Source of the DNA: Myrmaecium sp. VS I D KN 1
Taxonomy: Eukaryota; Ascomycota; Dothideomycetes; Valsariales; Valsariaceae
Reading direction: 5' to 3'
Assembly: GCA_019775845.1 (NCBI GenBank)
Contig: JADQAV010000028.1
Span: 868,001 to 932,000 of the forward strand
Length of the DNA stretch: 64,000 nucleotides
The position numbers were made by a program, and so were the translations under genes. Position 1 is the stretch's first letter, and the number at the start of each line of letters is the position of its first letter. Shown one piece after another: positions 21,786 through 33,911 of this stretch. The notes under the pieces are model-generated. The model had not been told where the DNA came from, searched no databases, and saw only the letters and a program-made list of their open reading frames with translations.

Positions 21786-23344
21786 TCAGACTGCAATTCC
21801 GGTATATGTAGACCATCTGTCAAACTTGGGACTACACGGTTTGGGGTTGTCCGTCGAATCTCTGTCGTTCTCGGATTCCTGCTCCGACGTGTCACCGTTC
21901 AAAGCAGTGTAGCGATTCACCCACGGACGTGGCGTGGCGCAGTGTTCGCGCGGAGACGGCGGACGAGCGTGCGCTCGAGCTTCTGGCAATGGACTCGCAC
22001 ATTCATCGTCAAACCATCCGATGCGTAAGCCCTTATACTTACTCCTGGAGATCATGCAGGTACGGGCAAACAACGCGTTGTGGACAGAGTTTGTGGAGAT
22101 GTAAACATCACCATCCTTGAAACTCACATTGATAACAACCAGGTTGTGGATATGCTCGAGATCATCCCGGATTTCCTCCTCAGTAAGCCGGTGAGCGCCA
22201 CCACGCACCAAGAGATTGCGAGTAGCTCCCTCAGCAACCTTGGATGCAACGTAGGATGACATATGAAACTGGCGCTCACTCCAGCGGATGTCCACCTTGC
22301 TTTGAGTCAGTGAAAAAGCTCCAAACGAAATCAAACAGTGCCTACCCGTTTTGCATGAAGATAATAGTCATGGCGTTTGACGTGGTCCAAAAATTCTTGA
22401 GCCCCGTTTACGAAAGAGACAAGGGCCGACCGGTCATTTCGTAAATGGATTTCCAGCAACTGGCCCCCACGAATGATGCTCGCAAGGTCTTTATGTGTTG
22501 TTTGTTGGGAAAGATTGGTGAATAGTAAAGTACGCTTCTCGTTCCGTGGCATGGTTTCTGGTCTAGTATTGTAGTCCTGGACTTCTGGAGAACGGTGGCC
22601 GTTGCCTGCGGTTCGTACACGAACAGATGTGTTCGCCATATCAACACTCTTGCCGATCAGCGAATCGAGGTGAACCCTGGAAAACAGGCTTTCTTGATGC
22701 GCTTCACTGTCAGGCGTTTCCGCTCTGGGGCTCCCGGGATTGTGACCGGAACAGTATAAGGGAACCTCATGTTGCCCCACGGAAGAACTAGCATCTCCAG
22801 CCACGTTATCGCCTTCGGCGTCGGTACGGCCGTCGCTGGATATAAGCACCTCCAGGGTCTCCGGCGCGATGCCGCCTCTGTAAAGTGCCCTCTTCAGTCT
22901 ATCTGGAATATAATCATCAGCACAAGCTTCCCACATTTCCTCATAGACCTTACGCAGGAAACTTACTATACTCCTGAGAAGCACGAAGCTGGATCATACC
23001 CGGTTAGCGCTCTAGTACCTAGAGGCGACGTCTTGATGCGCGGTCTTACCAAATGATCATGCTCAGCCTTGGGGATGGTAACAGCTGTAGGATCAAAGAT
23101 AGCTTCTCCCTCCTCGTTGTAAGAGTTACGCTATCTTTTGGTCAGCATCGGGATCGGACTCGTGAAGACGAGGAAGAAATCTGTGTCGCTGGGTTCTTAC
23201 GTGTTCGGCACTGTGAAGATAGTCAGGTTAGCTCAAGCACAGCACATATTACTCCCACGATGAAGTAGCATGAGGAAATAGCAAAACTTACCGACGAAGT
23301 AGCGCCTCAAAGTATGTCTTCCCGATGGTGACAGTGCGAGCCAT
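21786..23344 (-). CDS. RRM RNA-binding protein, Nrd1-like family of filamentous fungi
   Basis: The model is complement(join(21786..22295, 22346..22902, 22967..22988, 23050..23130, 23201..23210, 23292..23344)), 410 aa. It starts MARTVTIGKTYFEALLRR, then FDPTAVTIPKAEHDHLLRAS and LKRALYRGGI, which match N-terminal text I recall from fungal RRM proteins called negative regulator of differentiation 1. Two RNA-recognition folds follow: one with TLLFTNLSQQTTHKDL and SALVSFVNGAQEFLDHV, the next with RNLLVRGG and DGDVYISTNSVHNALFARTC. A Ser/Asp-rich tail ends the protein. Exons 2 and 4 are only 10 and 22 nt. Each is flanked by introns with clear GTAAG donors and GCTRA-type branch sites. Skipping both would leave the total two bases out of frame and lose the conserved join. 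It shares its upstream region with BCS1. Confidence 0.83.
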
Positions 23345-23988
23345 GATGTTGGATAATCGTAGACAGCTCGGGCGAGGTCAGGTCTAGGAAGAGTGTCGGT
23401 TTGCTGGCAGGTTGGATGTTTCCAAACGGAGCTGAAGGACAGGACCATTGAGCTGCTGCCAAAACTTCCACATGTCAACGGGTCAGAGCTCCAGAGCACC
23501 CCTGTCGTTTGGTTCCCTGAGAAAAAGCTCTATTTGATGGGCTGGAAGAAAACTGTACGTCGCCTACCTTATTACCTTCTAATATACCTGCATCACTCCG
23601 TGAGCGTAACCTACCGGGCGGGTAAACCGCCATTCTTAGTTGACAAGCTCTTGAGGCAGCAGATAGGACGTTTGTCGGTACATATCCGATGTCGAATTTT
23701 ACTGGCTGCCATCTCACCTCGCTTTCTTCGCAAATCCTCTTTCGTCTCATCGGTGCGTAAGCTGTTTATTGTAGGGGGCAGGTACCGTCATGGTCAGACC
23801 GGAGACTTTTTGGCCTTTTAGCTCAGCCCCAGACCCTGCAAGCGCAACTTTTCCCCGGATCTTCCGCGGCGCTACCCAGCAACCTTGGTGCCTCGTCCGC
23901 CCTGCCGCTCCGAAAATTAATGTAGGACGCCGTTCGCACTCGTTCCCGTCCCGTCGTCAACGCCCTCCCCCCATTGCGTCCCCGCCTG
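23345..23988. promoter_or_regulatory. Shared divergent promoter region (RRM gene / BCS1)
   Basis: There are 644 bp between opposing start codons. The BCS1 side (about 23880-23985) is C-rich. No specific element could be named. Confidence 0.45.
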
Positions 23989-25575
23989 ATGGATCGCAAT
24001 GCGCCCGATGCCGCCCAGCAGCAGTTGGCGAAGCAAATCACCCTGAGCGAGGGAGACGGCATTGGCTCGATTTTCTCCCAGCTCACGGGAAACCCCTTCT
24101 TCACCGCCGTACGTGCCTCCCTTCCGCCGCTTAAGTTAGCGCTCGGGTAGCTGAATGTGTCCCTGCGACAGGGCTTTGGTCTGGCAGGTATCGCTGCAGT
24201 CGCGCGGTTCGGCCAGAGAGGCCTCAAGACCGGAGTCGACCTCCTCCGTCGGCGCATGCTGGTCGACCTCGAGATCACTCGCCATGACGAATCATACCAG
24301 TGGCTGCTCCACTGGATGTCGGCCTACCAGCGGTCACAGCTCGGCGGCGCAAGCGCGAGCAAGAGGTGAGTATCATCCAGTCGAAGGTCTGCTATGAAAA
24401 AGTCCCGTCTGACGCCTACAACTACGTTCAGCAATGGCAAGCCGCGCGGTCTCCTCTCGAACCTCCTACGCAACTTTCAGCCCCGGCTGCACCACTTCCA
24501 AATCCAAACCGCCAAGGTAAACAAGTCGGACGGCGCGTCCCACACCCAGTTCTCGCTGGTGCCGGGACATGGCCGGCACATCCTGCAGTACAACGGCGCC
24601 TTCATCTTCGTGAACCGGCAGCGCGAGAAGTCCTTCGACTTGCAGACCGGCACCCCCTTCGAAACCGTCACGCTTACCACGCTGTACGCGCACCGACACG
24701 TGTTCGAGGACCTCTTCACGGAGGCACACGCGCTGGCCCAGCAGATGCGGGAAGGCAAGACGGTGATCTACAATTCCATGGGCCCGGATTGGCATGCGTT
24801 TGGGCAACCGAAGCGGAAACGACCGCTGGATTCGGTCGTGTTGGAAGAAGGGGTCAAGGAGAGGATCGTTGAGGACCTTCAAGCGTTCATTGAGGCGCGG
24901 ACGTGGTATTTGGACCGTGGCATCCCTTACCGCCGGGGCTACTTACTCTACGGACCCCCCGGGACGGGAAAGAGCTCGTTCATCTACGCGTTGGCAGGGC
25001 ATCTGGACTTCAACATTGCCGTGCTGAACGTGAGCGAGCGCGGTCTGACAGACGACCGGCTCAATCACCTCTTGACCAAGGTTCCGCCGCGCACGTTCGT
25101 CCTGCTCGAGGACGCCGACGCCGCCTTCCTGAACCGGCGCAAGGTCGACGCGGACGGCTACAGCGGGGCCACGGTGACGTTCTCCGGCCTGCTGAACGCG
25201 CTGGACGGGGTGGCGAGCGCGGAGGAGCGCATTATCTTCCTGACGACGAACCACATCGACCGGCTGGACGAGGCGCTCGTCCGGCCGGGCCGGGTGGACA
25301 TGATGGTTCGGCTGGGCGAGGCGACGGAGTGGCAGATCGAGCAGCTGTGGCGCCGGTTCTACGGCGACGTCGACGCGGACGGGGAGGGCCGGCGGCGGTT
25401 CATGGAGCGGGTGCGGGCGTGCGGCCTGGTCGGCCGCGTGAGCACGGCCGCCCTGCAAGGCCTGTTCTTGTACCACAAGGATGATGTGCAGGGCGCGATC
25501 GACATGGTTGGCGATCTGGCCGCGCATGTCCAGCGTGCGGGTGCTGCCGATGCGGATGCGGATGCACGCACGTAA
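23989..25575 (+). CDS. BCS1: Mitochondrial AAA chaperone BCS1 (complex III assembly)
   Basis: The model is join(23989..24108, 24172..24365, 24432..25575), 485 aa. BCS1 sits in the inner mitochondrial membrane and moves the folded Rieske iron-sulphur protein into complex III. Visible are GNPFFTAGFGLAGIAAVARFG (membrane segment), RRRMLVDLEITRHDESYQWL (start of the BCS1 N-domain), Walker A GPPGTGKSSFIYALAG near residue 279, Walker B FVLLEDADAAF, GLLNALDGVASAEERIIFLT and the sensor/arginine-finger text DEALVRPGRVDMMVRLGE. The second intron (24366-24431) starts in AAGAG|GTGAGT and joins to SNGKPRG. Walker B reads LEDADAAF; other BCS1 proteins, as I recall, have LEDVDAAF there. The C-terminus ends in an Ala/Asp-rich tail. 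Confidence 0.95.
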
Positions 25576-26850
25576 TGGCGGAAGCGCGCGGGCACGTGCA
25601 TATATGTACACGATGTGTGTGTGTATTGATGTACAGAAACCCTCAAGGGTTGATGTGCGCTGCATTATGACGGTTCAGACGATCCTGTAGGATGGGATGG
25701 GATGGATGGATTACCGTGGACCAGAAAACCCCGCGGTAGGTGCAGATACTATGTACTTGTAGAACTTTTGACGGGAAAAGCAGTCCAGCATTTTAGAATA
25801 CGATCGACTTCCCCTTTCTAAGATATCGTGCCCTGTGAGCAATCACTTTTGAAGGGACAGATGATTTGAGGAAGGAGAGATGCATAAGTTATGGAGGCTG
25901 GCATTCCTACTGGCACCGTTCCCTTGGCCCGGCGGCGGTTGTCGCGCGAACATATCGGATCGCACGCACCCGTGCGTGCCTTACCTGCAGGAGACATCAT
26001 GATGGGATCCTTTTCCGGCCCGTGGACCCCCGCGAGCAGCTGGAAGCGAGCACGGTGGGCGGTTTCATGCACCTGAGTCCTTCAAGATTCTTCTGATCTC
26101 CGAGTACGATAAGATAATAGAAGAGGATCAGAAGAACTATGGCCTTTCTTTTCCCTGGAGGGATTCCTGTACACGCATACATACAGTACGTGGAAGAGGA
26201 GACCTAGGTACGGAGTCACGGAGTATGGGACAGGTAACTGGTGATTGATTTTACCCCGCCTGCTCCGCCCCAACCGATCCGGCGCATGACATCCGGGCAT
26301 TTTCCACCGTCGGATGTCCGAGTGTACCTGCCCGTGCCTGTTTTACTCCCGTCCGTCCAGTCAGCAACCTGCTTGGCAAGGAATGGCCCTGCTTGGGGTT
26401 GAGAGACCAAGGGACAATCCGACCCCCTCGATCAGAGTTTTTATCAGATCGGATAGACCCGTGCTGATATCTTCGAACCCCGTAGGCATGGTGGGCATGC
26501 ATGCCTGTCCGTTGGCTGTCCTCTAACCAGATTGGAGAAGGGTGTCCTCCGTCCAAAAGTCCCTTATTTTCATGAACCAAGTCAGACCTGTGCCACCCGT
26601 CACTTCCGTCCAACCCCTGATCACCTCTACCCACCTGACGCTGGCACTCGACGTTGGCACGCTGGCACCCGCCTCTTTCTCCCCCCCAGTTGCCGATCTT
26701 GCCTGTGGGCCTGCGTGTCTGGCTGTCTGCCTGCCTGCCACTCTGCGTTGCCCTGCGTGTGTGCCCTGCGGGCCCTGCCTACCGGTTTTTGAATCCGTCA
26801 TGACCATTGCCTGTTAGCGGGACACACGGAGGTCCACTCTACCCTTGCGC
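25576..26850. other. Intergenic region upstream of the OPT transporter
   Basis: These 1.3 kb lie between tandem plus-strand genes. A GGATG-type short repeat lies at 25690-25710, and a degenerate CTGCC/TGTG-rich stretch at about 26695-26785. Open frames here are short and read like repeat. The right half is probably promoter and leader of the transporter gene. Confidence 0.5.
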
Positions 26851-29800
26851 ATGCCGCCTCAAAACCCACACCATCCCCTCCAACCCAAGGCATCCTCTTC
26901 TGGCCTGGACGGCCAGTCACCAGTATCCTTATCTTACCCTCGCGCGCCTTCGCCCAGTGGCTACGAGCTGCAAGACTTGCCTCCGGAAGGCTCAGCTTCA
27001 GCTTCACGTGCGGCATTTGGCTCACCATCAGGACGCGGACGCCAGAGCAGCAGCCCCAGCCCGTCGCCGGACTCCAATGCACCAGGCCCGGGCGAGCCGA
27101 CCTCACCGTCCGCCTCTGATCCGCCGCTCGACTCTGGCCATAACACGCCCACCATGTCCCGAACTCCGCTCCTCTTGCGTTCCTCACCCGCGCAAGGCAC
27201 CGGTTCTTATGGCGGCCTCCCGACCATGAGCTCCAGCGCCGGCAACTCCGATGCGGATGACGTCCAAAGGCTTGATATCCGGTCCTACCGTTCCCGCCGC
27301 AAGGGTAAGAAAACCACGCGGCCCGATGATGACTCGGGGGAGGCCGAGAGCATCGGCCTTCGCATGACCACCTCGCGCTCGACCCTGGCCGAAGACGCCT
27401 CTACCCAAGGTTGGCCTCAGGCACGACGGAGACTGTCCAGGAGCGCTGCTAGTGCTTCGGAAGTCGACACTCGCAGCGACGGTACGCGGGACGACCTCGT
27501 GCAGTTGTATGGGCCTGGGACCGAACCTACGGCCAACCCAGGGAGCGCCCTCTTGCCCGATGCTCAAGACGATGACGGCAGCCAACCCAAGGAGACTCCG
27601 TCCGACGACGAGGATCTTTCGGCTGATGAGGACGAGCTGCGAAGCAAAGCTTCCCGTGATGGCCCCGCGGACGACTCGCCCTATTCGGTCGTGCGAGCGT
27701 CGGTGTCGCCTACTGACGACATTGCCTTGTCGATCAACACGCCTCGAATGTGGACCCTATCTATCCTCTTTGCTATCCTCGGCTCTTCCACCAACCTCTT
27801 CTTCTCCCTAAGATACCCCAGTGTCAGCATCACTCCGGTCATCGCATTGCTTCTGGTCCACCCGCTCGGTCTGCTTTGGGACCAGGTCTTCAAGCGTCAG
27901 GATGACCCCAAGGAAGTATTCGTGAGCGGCTCGCTGGACTCGAGAGCTGGTGAAACCTCCGTTTCCGCTGCTCCTGTGTCCAGGCGGCAAAGGCTCCGAC
28001 TATGGCTCGCTCAAGGCCGCTGGAATGCGAAAGAGCACTGTTGTGTGTATATCAGCAGTAACGTCTCGTTCGGCTTTGCATTTGCGACCGATGTAAGTTC
28101 CCCTGAGCCTTGCGAGGCTGCGTGGTGATGCTGACCGTTTCCGAACCAGGTCATCGTGGAGCAGACGAAGTTCTACCATCAACAGCTCGGCATCTCTTAT
28201 CAGATCCTCCTGACCATCTCAACCCAGGTTCTTGGATACGCCTTGGCGGGCCTCACCCGTCGTTACCTTGTACGCCCGAGCGGCATGATTTGGCCAGGGA
28301 CGCTGATATCGACATCCATGTTCTCCACCCTGCATAAGGAGGAGAACAAGCCGGCCAACGGTTGGACCATCACGCGCTCGCGATTCTTCCTCTACGTCTT
28401 CTTTGGTTCCGTTGCATTTTATTTTTTGCCAGGGCTCTTGTTCCCCGCGCTGAGCTACTTCAACGTTATAACATGGTTTGCGCCCAAGAACGTTGTTGTA
28501 GCCAACCTTGTAAGCCGAAGCCGCCATTCTTAATCGCTTCTCTCTCTGACTTGTTATAGTTTGGTATTGCATCTGGGCTTGGTCTATTCCCCCTCACATT
28601 TGACTGGTCTCAAATTGCATACATTGGATCTCCTTTGGTGGTGCCCTTCTGGGCCGCGTTGAATATTCTTGGCGGGCTGGTCCTGGTGATGTGGATCCTG
28701 GCACCCTTGATGTGTATGCATTCATCCGAGCAATGTTGCGCGGTACAACATGCTAATAGTCACCAGATTATGCCAACGTCATGTATTCATCATACATGCC
28801 GATACTCTCGTCGGCTGTGTTCGACAATACCGGAAAACCCTACGACGTGAGTAAGATCCTGACCAAGGATTTCTTGTTCGACGATGAAGCATACCGGAAC
28901 TACAGTCGAGTATTCCTACCCATCACATATGTTCTGAGCTATGCGCTTCAGTTCGCAGCTCTAGCAGCTCTTATCACTCACACGGCGTGCTGGCACGGCA
29001 AAGATATCGTCCGGCAGTGGAAGCGCTCCCTGGCCGAGATCCGGAACAAGGATGAAGCGGACTATCAGCCACTTCCGACTACTACTAGCGAACATGCTCC
29101 CGGCCGGTTCGATAGCATCCGCTCTCGCAGGAGTATGGGAGACGAGCCGAATCTGGACAACCTGTTGACCTCGGAAGANNGTGCATAACAGACTGATGAG
29201 GAGATATGAGGATGTGCCGATGACCTGGTATCTCTGGACCGGTATTAGCATGGCAGCGATTGGTATCTTCGTTGTGGAATACTACCCGATCCACCTCCCA
29301 TGGTATGGATTACTCCTGGCGCTCGGCATTTGCACGGTCCTCTTCATCCCCATCGGAATCGTCATGGCTATCACAAATCAACAGAGTAGTCTCTATCTCA
29401 TCTGCCAGTTGATCTGTGGCGTTGTTTTCCCTGGACGACCGGTCGCGAACATGGTTTTCGTCACCTATGGCTACATCACTTCTACCCAAGGACTGAAGTT
29501 CTCTTCCGACCTCAAGCTAGGCCACTACATGAAGATCCCTCCTCGTCTGCTTTTCGAGCTTCAAATCACCGCCACTCTCGTGTCCAGCTTCACCCAGATC
29601 GGCGTGCTCAACTGGATGCTCTCAAACATCCCTGGCATTTGCACAGCGGAGGCGATCAACGGCTTCACCTGCCCTCTCGCACGCGTGCACTTCAACGGCA
29701 GCATCTTGTGGGGTGTCGTCGGTCCGACGCGGTTCTTCGGCCCCGGCGCCTTATATCGACCGCTCGTCTGGGCCTTCTTGGTCGGCGCCGTCGCCCCGAT

Positions 29801-30263
29801 CTTCGTCTGGCTTGCGGGACGCCGGTCCAAGCACAGCTTCTGGCGGAAGGTGAACCTACCCGTGCTCTTCGGCAGCCTCAGCTGGATCCCGCCGGCGACG
29901 GGACTCAACTTCTCCGTCTGGGCGGTCGTCTGCTACCTGTTCAACTACGTGATCAAGCGGCGGCGGACGGAGTGGTGGAAGAAGTACAACATGACGCTCT
30001 CCGCTGCGTTGGACTCCGGGCTCGCGTTCGGCGTGGTCGTCATCTTCTTCGGCATCGTGTATCCTGGGTGGATGAAGAACTTTTCGTGGTGGGGCACGGA
30101 GGTCTATAAACAGGTACGTCTACTGATGCAACGAACCTTTTGGGCTGGCGTGCGTGCATGTGTATGTGTAACTGACGGGAATGATCTATAGGGTTGTGAC
30201 TGGCAAGCTTGCTCTTACAAGGAAGTGCCCGAGGGCGGGCATTTCGGCCCTGCCACCTGGTAG
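26851..30263 (+). CDS. OPT-family oligopeptide transporter (interrupted by two unresolved bases)
   Basis: The model is join(26851..28092, 28150..28509, 28560..28713, 28767..30113, 30192..30263), about 1,057 aa. OPT carriers move small peptides or metal-chelator conjugates into the cell with protons. The first 290 residues are Ser/Pro/Asp-rich and probably cytosolic. Then come NTPRMWTLSILFAILGSSTN and FFSLRYPSVSITPVIALLLVHPLG, many hydrophobic segments, NQQSSLYLICQLICG, GRPVANMVFVTYGYITSTQG and PVLFGSLSWIPPATGLNF, all typical of the family. The C-terminus is GCDWQACSYKEV. The start is the first ATG of the frame. Bases 29179-29180 are N. Upstream and downstream frames fit only if that spot is one base shorter than shown (SE-D-VHNRLM), so the apparent frameshift is most likely a sequencing gap. 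Confidence 0.9.
29179..29180. other. Two unresolved bases inside the OPT gene
   Basis: The sequence reads TCGGAAGA, two Ns, then GTGCATAAC. Read literally, the frame hits a stop at once. With a single base instead of two, the text becomes an Asp or Glu followed by VHNRLM, which fits the family. The true length of the gap is unknown. Confidence 0.95.
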
Positions 30264-32141
30264 ATGAATGTTTACCGTCGCTAGCTCCTTACTTCACGGA
30301 AACGCATCTTGAGTTGAAAAACGAGAGAACGAACAAAACGAAGGGGAAGGGAAGAATAAGACAGAAAAGGAGTTCGACTTACCCACTGTTTGGATTCCTT
30401 CAGCGGGGTCACTTTCGCCCGAAGGATGACAACCCATCACCTCTTATTCCCCCTTTTGTCTACGCCCCCTCTGATGTTTGGAAAAGCCCTGTCATCATCC
30501 CCTTTTCCTTCGTTTCTTGGAGTACATCTCTTTTCTATCCCATTATTTGGACACCATTTGCATTGCACATTTGACCAAAGATCTCGATGCTTATTATTAG
30601 CATGGTTGGGATCATTGGACTTCCTTTCTTTTTCTCCATTGGTTTTTTCCGGGTGGCTGCGTGCTGTGCGTATGCATTCATTCTGGACTACTGGTTGGCG
30701 GATGCTTGATGTTACTGAGCAGCTTTTGTTCTTGGATTCTTTTTTCCTACTTTCTGTCTTGCATTCTCTCCTTCCCATTTGGTCTGGGAAGGGAGTCCAC
30801 CGCTCGTTCTCCTCGTTCTTCTTATTCTTTTTCTTTTGACACCCATTTTTTCCATTACTATCATCCTCATCATTATCACCGTCAGCAGGTTATACAGTGT
30901 TTGCTAGTTTTGGCGTTCTTCATGTTCCTCTTCACGTTTCGTAGCATTGCCCTTCCGCATGGTTCTGCTTCTGGTTCTTCTATCTTCTTCTGACTGATGG
31001 GGGGAAACCTGTGGGCATTGGACTGTTATGTCCCTCCTCGTCCATTCGTTCGTTCCGTTCGTTGATATAGAGATGAATCAAGAAAGAAATTATAACCGCA
31101 GGACTTGTTAGCTTTCGCTCCTCCTCCGCTTCCTCCCCTCCTTTCTTGGACCTTATGTTCGTGCTCCGATCTGGGAAATCCGAAACCCTCCTCCCCCCTG
31201 GTGCCCCGTCCTGTGCTCTTTCCTTTTTAATCTCCAGCGCCGGCGGCGCGCTCTTCTTCCTTTCTCCCTTCCATCCCTGACCATGTGATTTTGCAGGTTG
31301 TGAACCGAGGGGAGATCTCTACTAAAGGGAGGGGCACCACGGGGTGCACGGGGTGTTGGGTCGTTTGGTGGCGGATGGAGATGTGTTGGATAGAGGATAT
31401 AGTGCATAGGGTTTTGGATGCAAGGTGCAAGACGAGACGAGAAGAACGACACATGAAAGAACACCCATTATTACGTAGTATTAGAAGGGATGAGGTAGGA
31501 TGAATTACATATCTTCCTTCCCTTTTTTGCTATTATTATTATTTTTGGGGGTTTTTTTTTCCTTTTTTAGTCCATTTATCTTTATTTCCCCCCCCAATTC
31601 ATTATATTTACCTCCCGTTTTCTACGTTGATGGACGGCTATTCTCTCATCTTTGTAAAGGTAACGAGGAAATCAGAAAAAAAAAGGTGAAAAAAATATAA
31701 ATATAATTTATATATGATGTATTCGTCTATTCTATCGCGCATGAAGTAATATATCGTCCTGCTTTCACCCATTCCCTTTCTGGCTTCACCCCATCCAATT
31801 CAGGGCTCCATGAAAGGCTGCTTACTCCAGCTCCGCTCGCTTCCACATCCATATCCTCTTTTCATCCCACACAACACCGTGAAGCCCTGATAGAAATGAA
31901 CAAGAAAGAGGACTGGCCAAGAAGACGCGCATATGTGAAAAGAAAGAAGAGGTAGCAGAACAAAAAGGGAAAGAGGGGGAAGGAAACATCCAAGAATCCC
32001 TGCACTTCCGTCCTAGCGGAGGATGAGGGCCAGCCACCACAAGCCCCGAGCGAGAATGAACGAACCCGAAGTATTCATCGTGGCGAATGAAGCACAGAAA
32101 AGGAGTGGGAGGAAACGAGGAAAGGAAGAAAGGCATGGCGA
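30264..32141. other. Long convergent intergenic region rich in T and C
   Basis: These 1.9 kb lie between the 3' ends of the OPT gene (+) and an unknown gene (-). They are dominated by T/C-rich sequence, with long T runs around 31540-31610. Open frames are short and composition-driven. No gene, tRNA or element was recognised. Confidence 0.5.
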
Positions 32142-33570
32142 TCAACCACCACCACGCAAATGCGGCAGCAGCCCGCTCGCCGAGCCATCATAGTTGTACA
32201 CCTCGCTCCCCGGCAGGTGCTCCGCGTCGTCGAACAAGTGAGACCCATTCGATGGCGGCGGCGGCGCCGGCGGCGGAGGCGATGGCGTGACGTCCTCATC
32301 CTCGTCGGACACGGTGATGATGATCTTCTCGAGCGCTTCGAATCCGTGCGGATCCGGACGGTGGTACGTCAGCTGCTGTTGCTGCGGCTGCGGCTGTTGC
32401 TGGCTGGTGATGTCGGCGGCGGGACGGTTGGATGGAGGAGGAGGCTTGATGCTGATCTTGACATAGGGGCCGGACGAGGAGGATGTCTTGCGGCTCCCCT
32501 CGGCGGCGGCGCCGCTGCTGCGCGGGGGCATGCTGATTTCGGAGAAGGAGGTGGAGGAGTGCTGGTCGCGTCCGTTGCGTCGGCGGTCGTGCGACGTTCC
32601 GCCGCTGACCTTCCGCTCCCCGGTGGCGATCGTGGCCGTCGCCGGAACCGCCAGCATACCGGGCCCTTTGATCGCCTGTTCCATCTCGGCGTAGGGAACC
32701 CAGGTCTCGGGTGCGTTGTTCGCTGGAAGGGGATGTGTCAGCTTTTCACCATGATCCCCTGCTCGTCTCGAGAGCGGAGGGTGCCTTACCTCGCTCCGTG
32801 GGCTCCATGGCCTGGAAACGTTCTATGGCCAGGCGAAGCGCGACGTGCACGCCGGGTCCCACGCGGTAGGGCTTGATGTTCGTCAGGCCGCGGCTATCCT
32901 GAAAAACGGCGCCTTGCCGGACCAGCTCGGGAGCGTGAGACGTCAGCGCTGCGAGGGTTTGCCGAGCGTGGAAGAAGTCCCGGGCATGCTGGATGCTTTC
33001 GTACTGGCTTCCGAAGGCACCTTTGATCTTCGACGAGCCACGTTTGGGTGGTTGGGACGGCGGGAGGGGAACGAGCACAGTCCCTTCGGGGGAGGTCGAC
33101 TTGTCCACCCGATACCCTTTGAAGCCGAGGTCGGTGTATTGCTTCATTTCGTCGTAGCTGACCAGGCCGGTGCAACTGACGTAGTAGGCTTGCTTGGAAG
33201 GTTCTCGCGTCAGCGCCGGTGACTTCCAGGAATCGTTCTCCTCGTGGTTCTGCAACCATGAGCTTGATGGATACTGGTGTAGGTTTCCGGAGCTGTTTTG
33301 AGCATGGTCTTCTGATGTGGAGGTCGTGAGAGAAATATTCTCTTGAAAGAAGCTACCGGTCCGATCTGGGACTGGAGGCACCGTTCCGGCCTTGATCATA
33401 CCGTTTATCGGCTTGTCGTTGGAAAAGTGTATATCGGGAACTGTCCTGTCACCGTTAGGCCTCTTTGAATGCCGCTGTCTCCGGCCGGTACTCTTAGACG
33501 GAGGTCGCATGGACTGGAACTCGGACGAGGTGGAGGCGTGAATCATGATCGGAGGCAATAATCTATACAT
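32142..33570 (-). CDS. Protein of unknown function (about 453 aa)
   Basis: The model is complement(join(32142..32722, 32790..33570)). The 67-nt intron (GTAAGG, GCTGAC branch, TTCCAG) joins ER-A-NNAPETWVPYAEMEQAIKG. The most ordered part runs from about residues 130 to 275: SCTGLVSYDEMKQYTDLGFK with GYRV, then FFHARQTLAALTSHAPELVR and GPGVHVALRLAIERF. It is flanked by disordered Ser/Pro/Gln-rich ends, with proline runs near the C-terminus and a GGG end. I do not recognise the family. The ordered block looks conserved rather than random, but no function is proposed. The start is uncertain: ATG 33570 or the in-frame ATG 33549. Confidence 0.6.
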
Positions 33571-33911
33571 CGTGCGATTCGTATAGCATACAGTGCCCTG
33601 ACTATGCTGTTTGTTTGCCGTGGATGTACTCTGCGAGGATATAGTGTGCGACGAAACACTGTTCTGCGCTGGTTACAGTGGGTATGTACGTGGATATAAG
33701 CTGTCCCGTCCAGTCCCATGCTCTTTCCTGGCAAAAGCTCTGATAGCTGTCGCCCCTGCTTCAGACCGAGGCAGCATGCTGGGTGAATGAGCAGGCTACC
33801 TTGACCGCCCAGAGGCGCTTCGCGAACGACTCTGGCAATCGATGCAGTGCCGATGGTCCGGTTTCGTCTGGTATTCACAGTGCCGTGACCTTCCAGTCAC
33901 CGCACAGCCGT
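33571..33911. other. Short spacer between tandem minus-strand genes
   Basis: These 341 bp contain the upstream region of the 453-aa gene and the 3' flank of the RCC1-like gene. Nothing was recognised. Confidence 0.45.

Noticed and set aside
30264-32141. A gene in the long T-rich spacer between the OPT gene and the 453-aa gene
   Set aside because: Open frames are short, lie on both strands and follow base composition.
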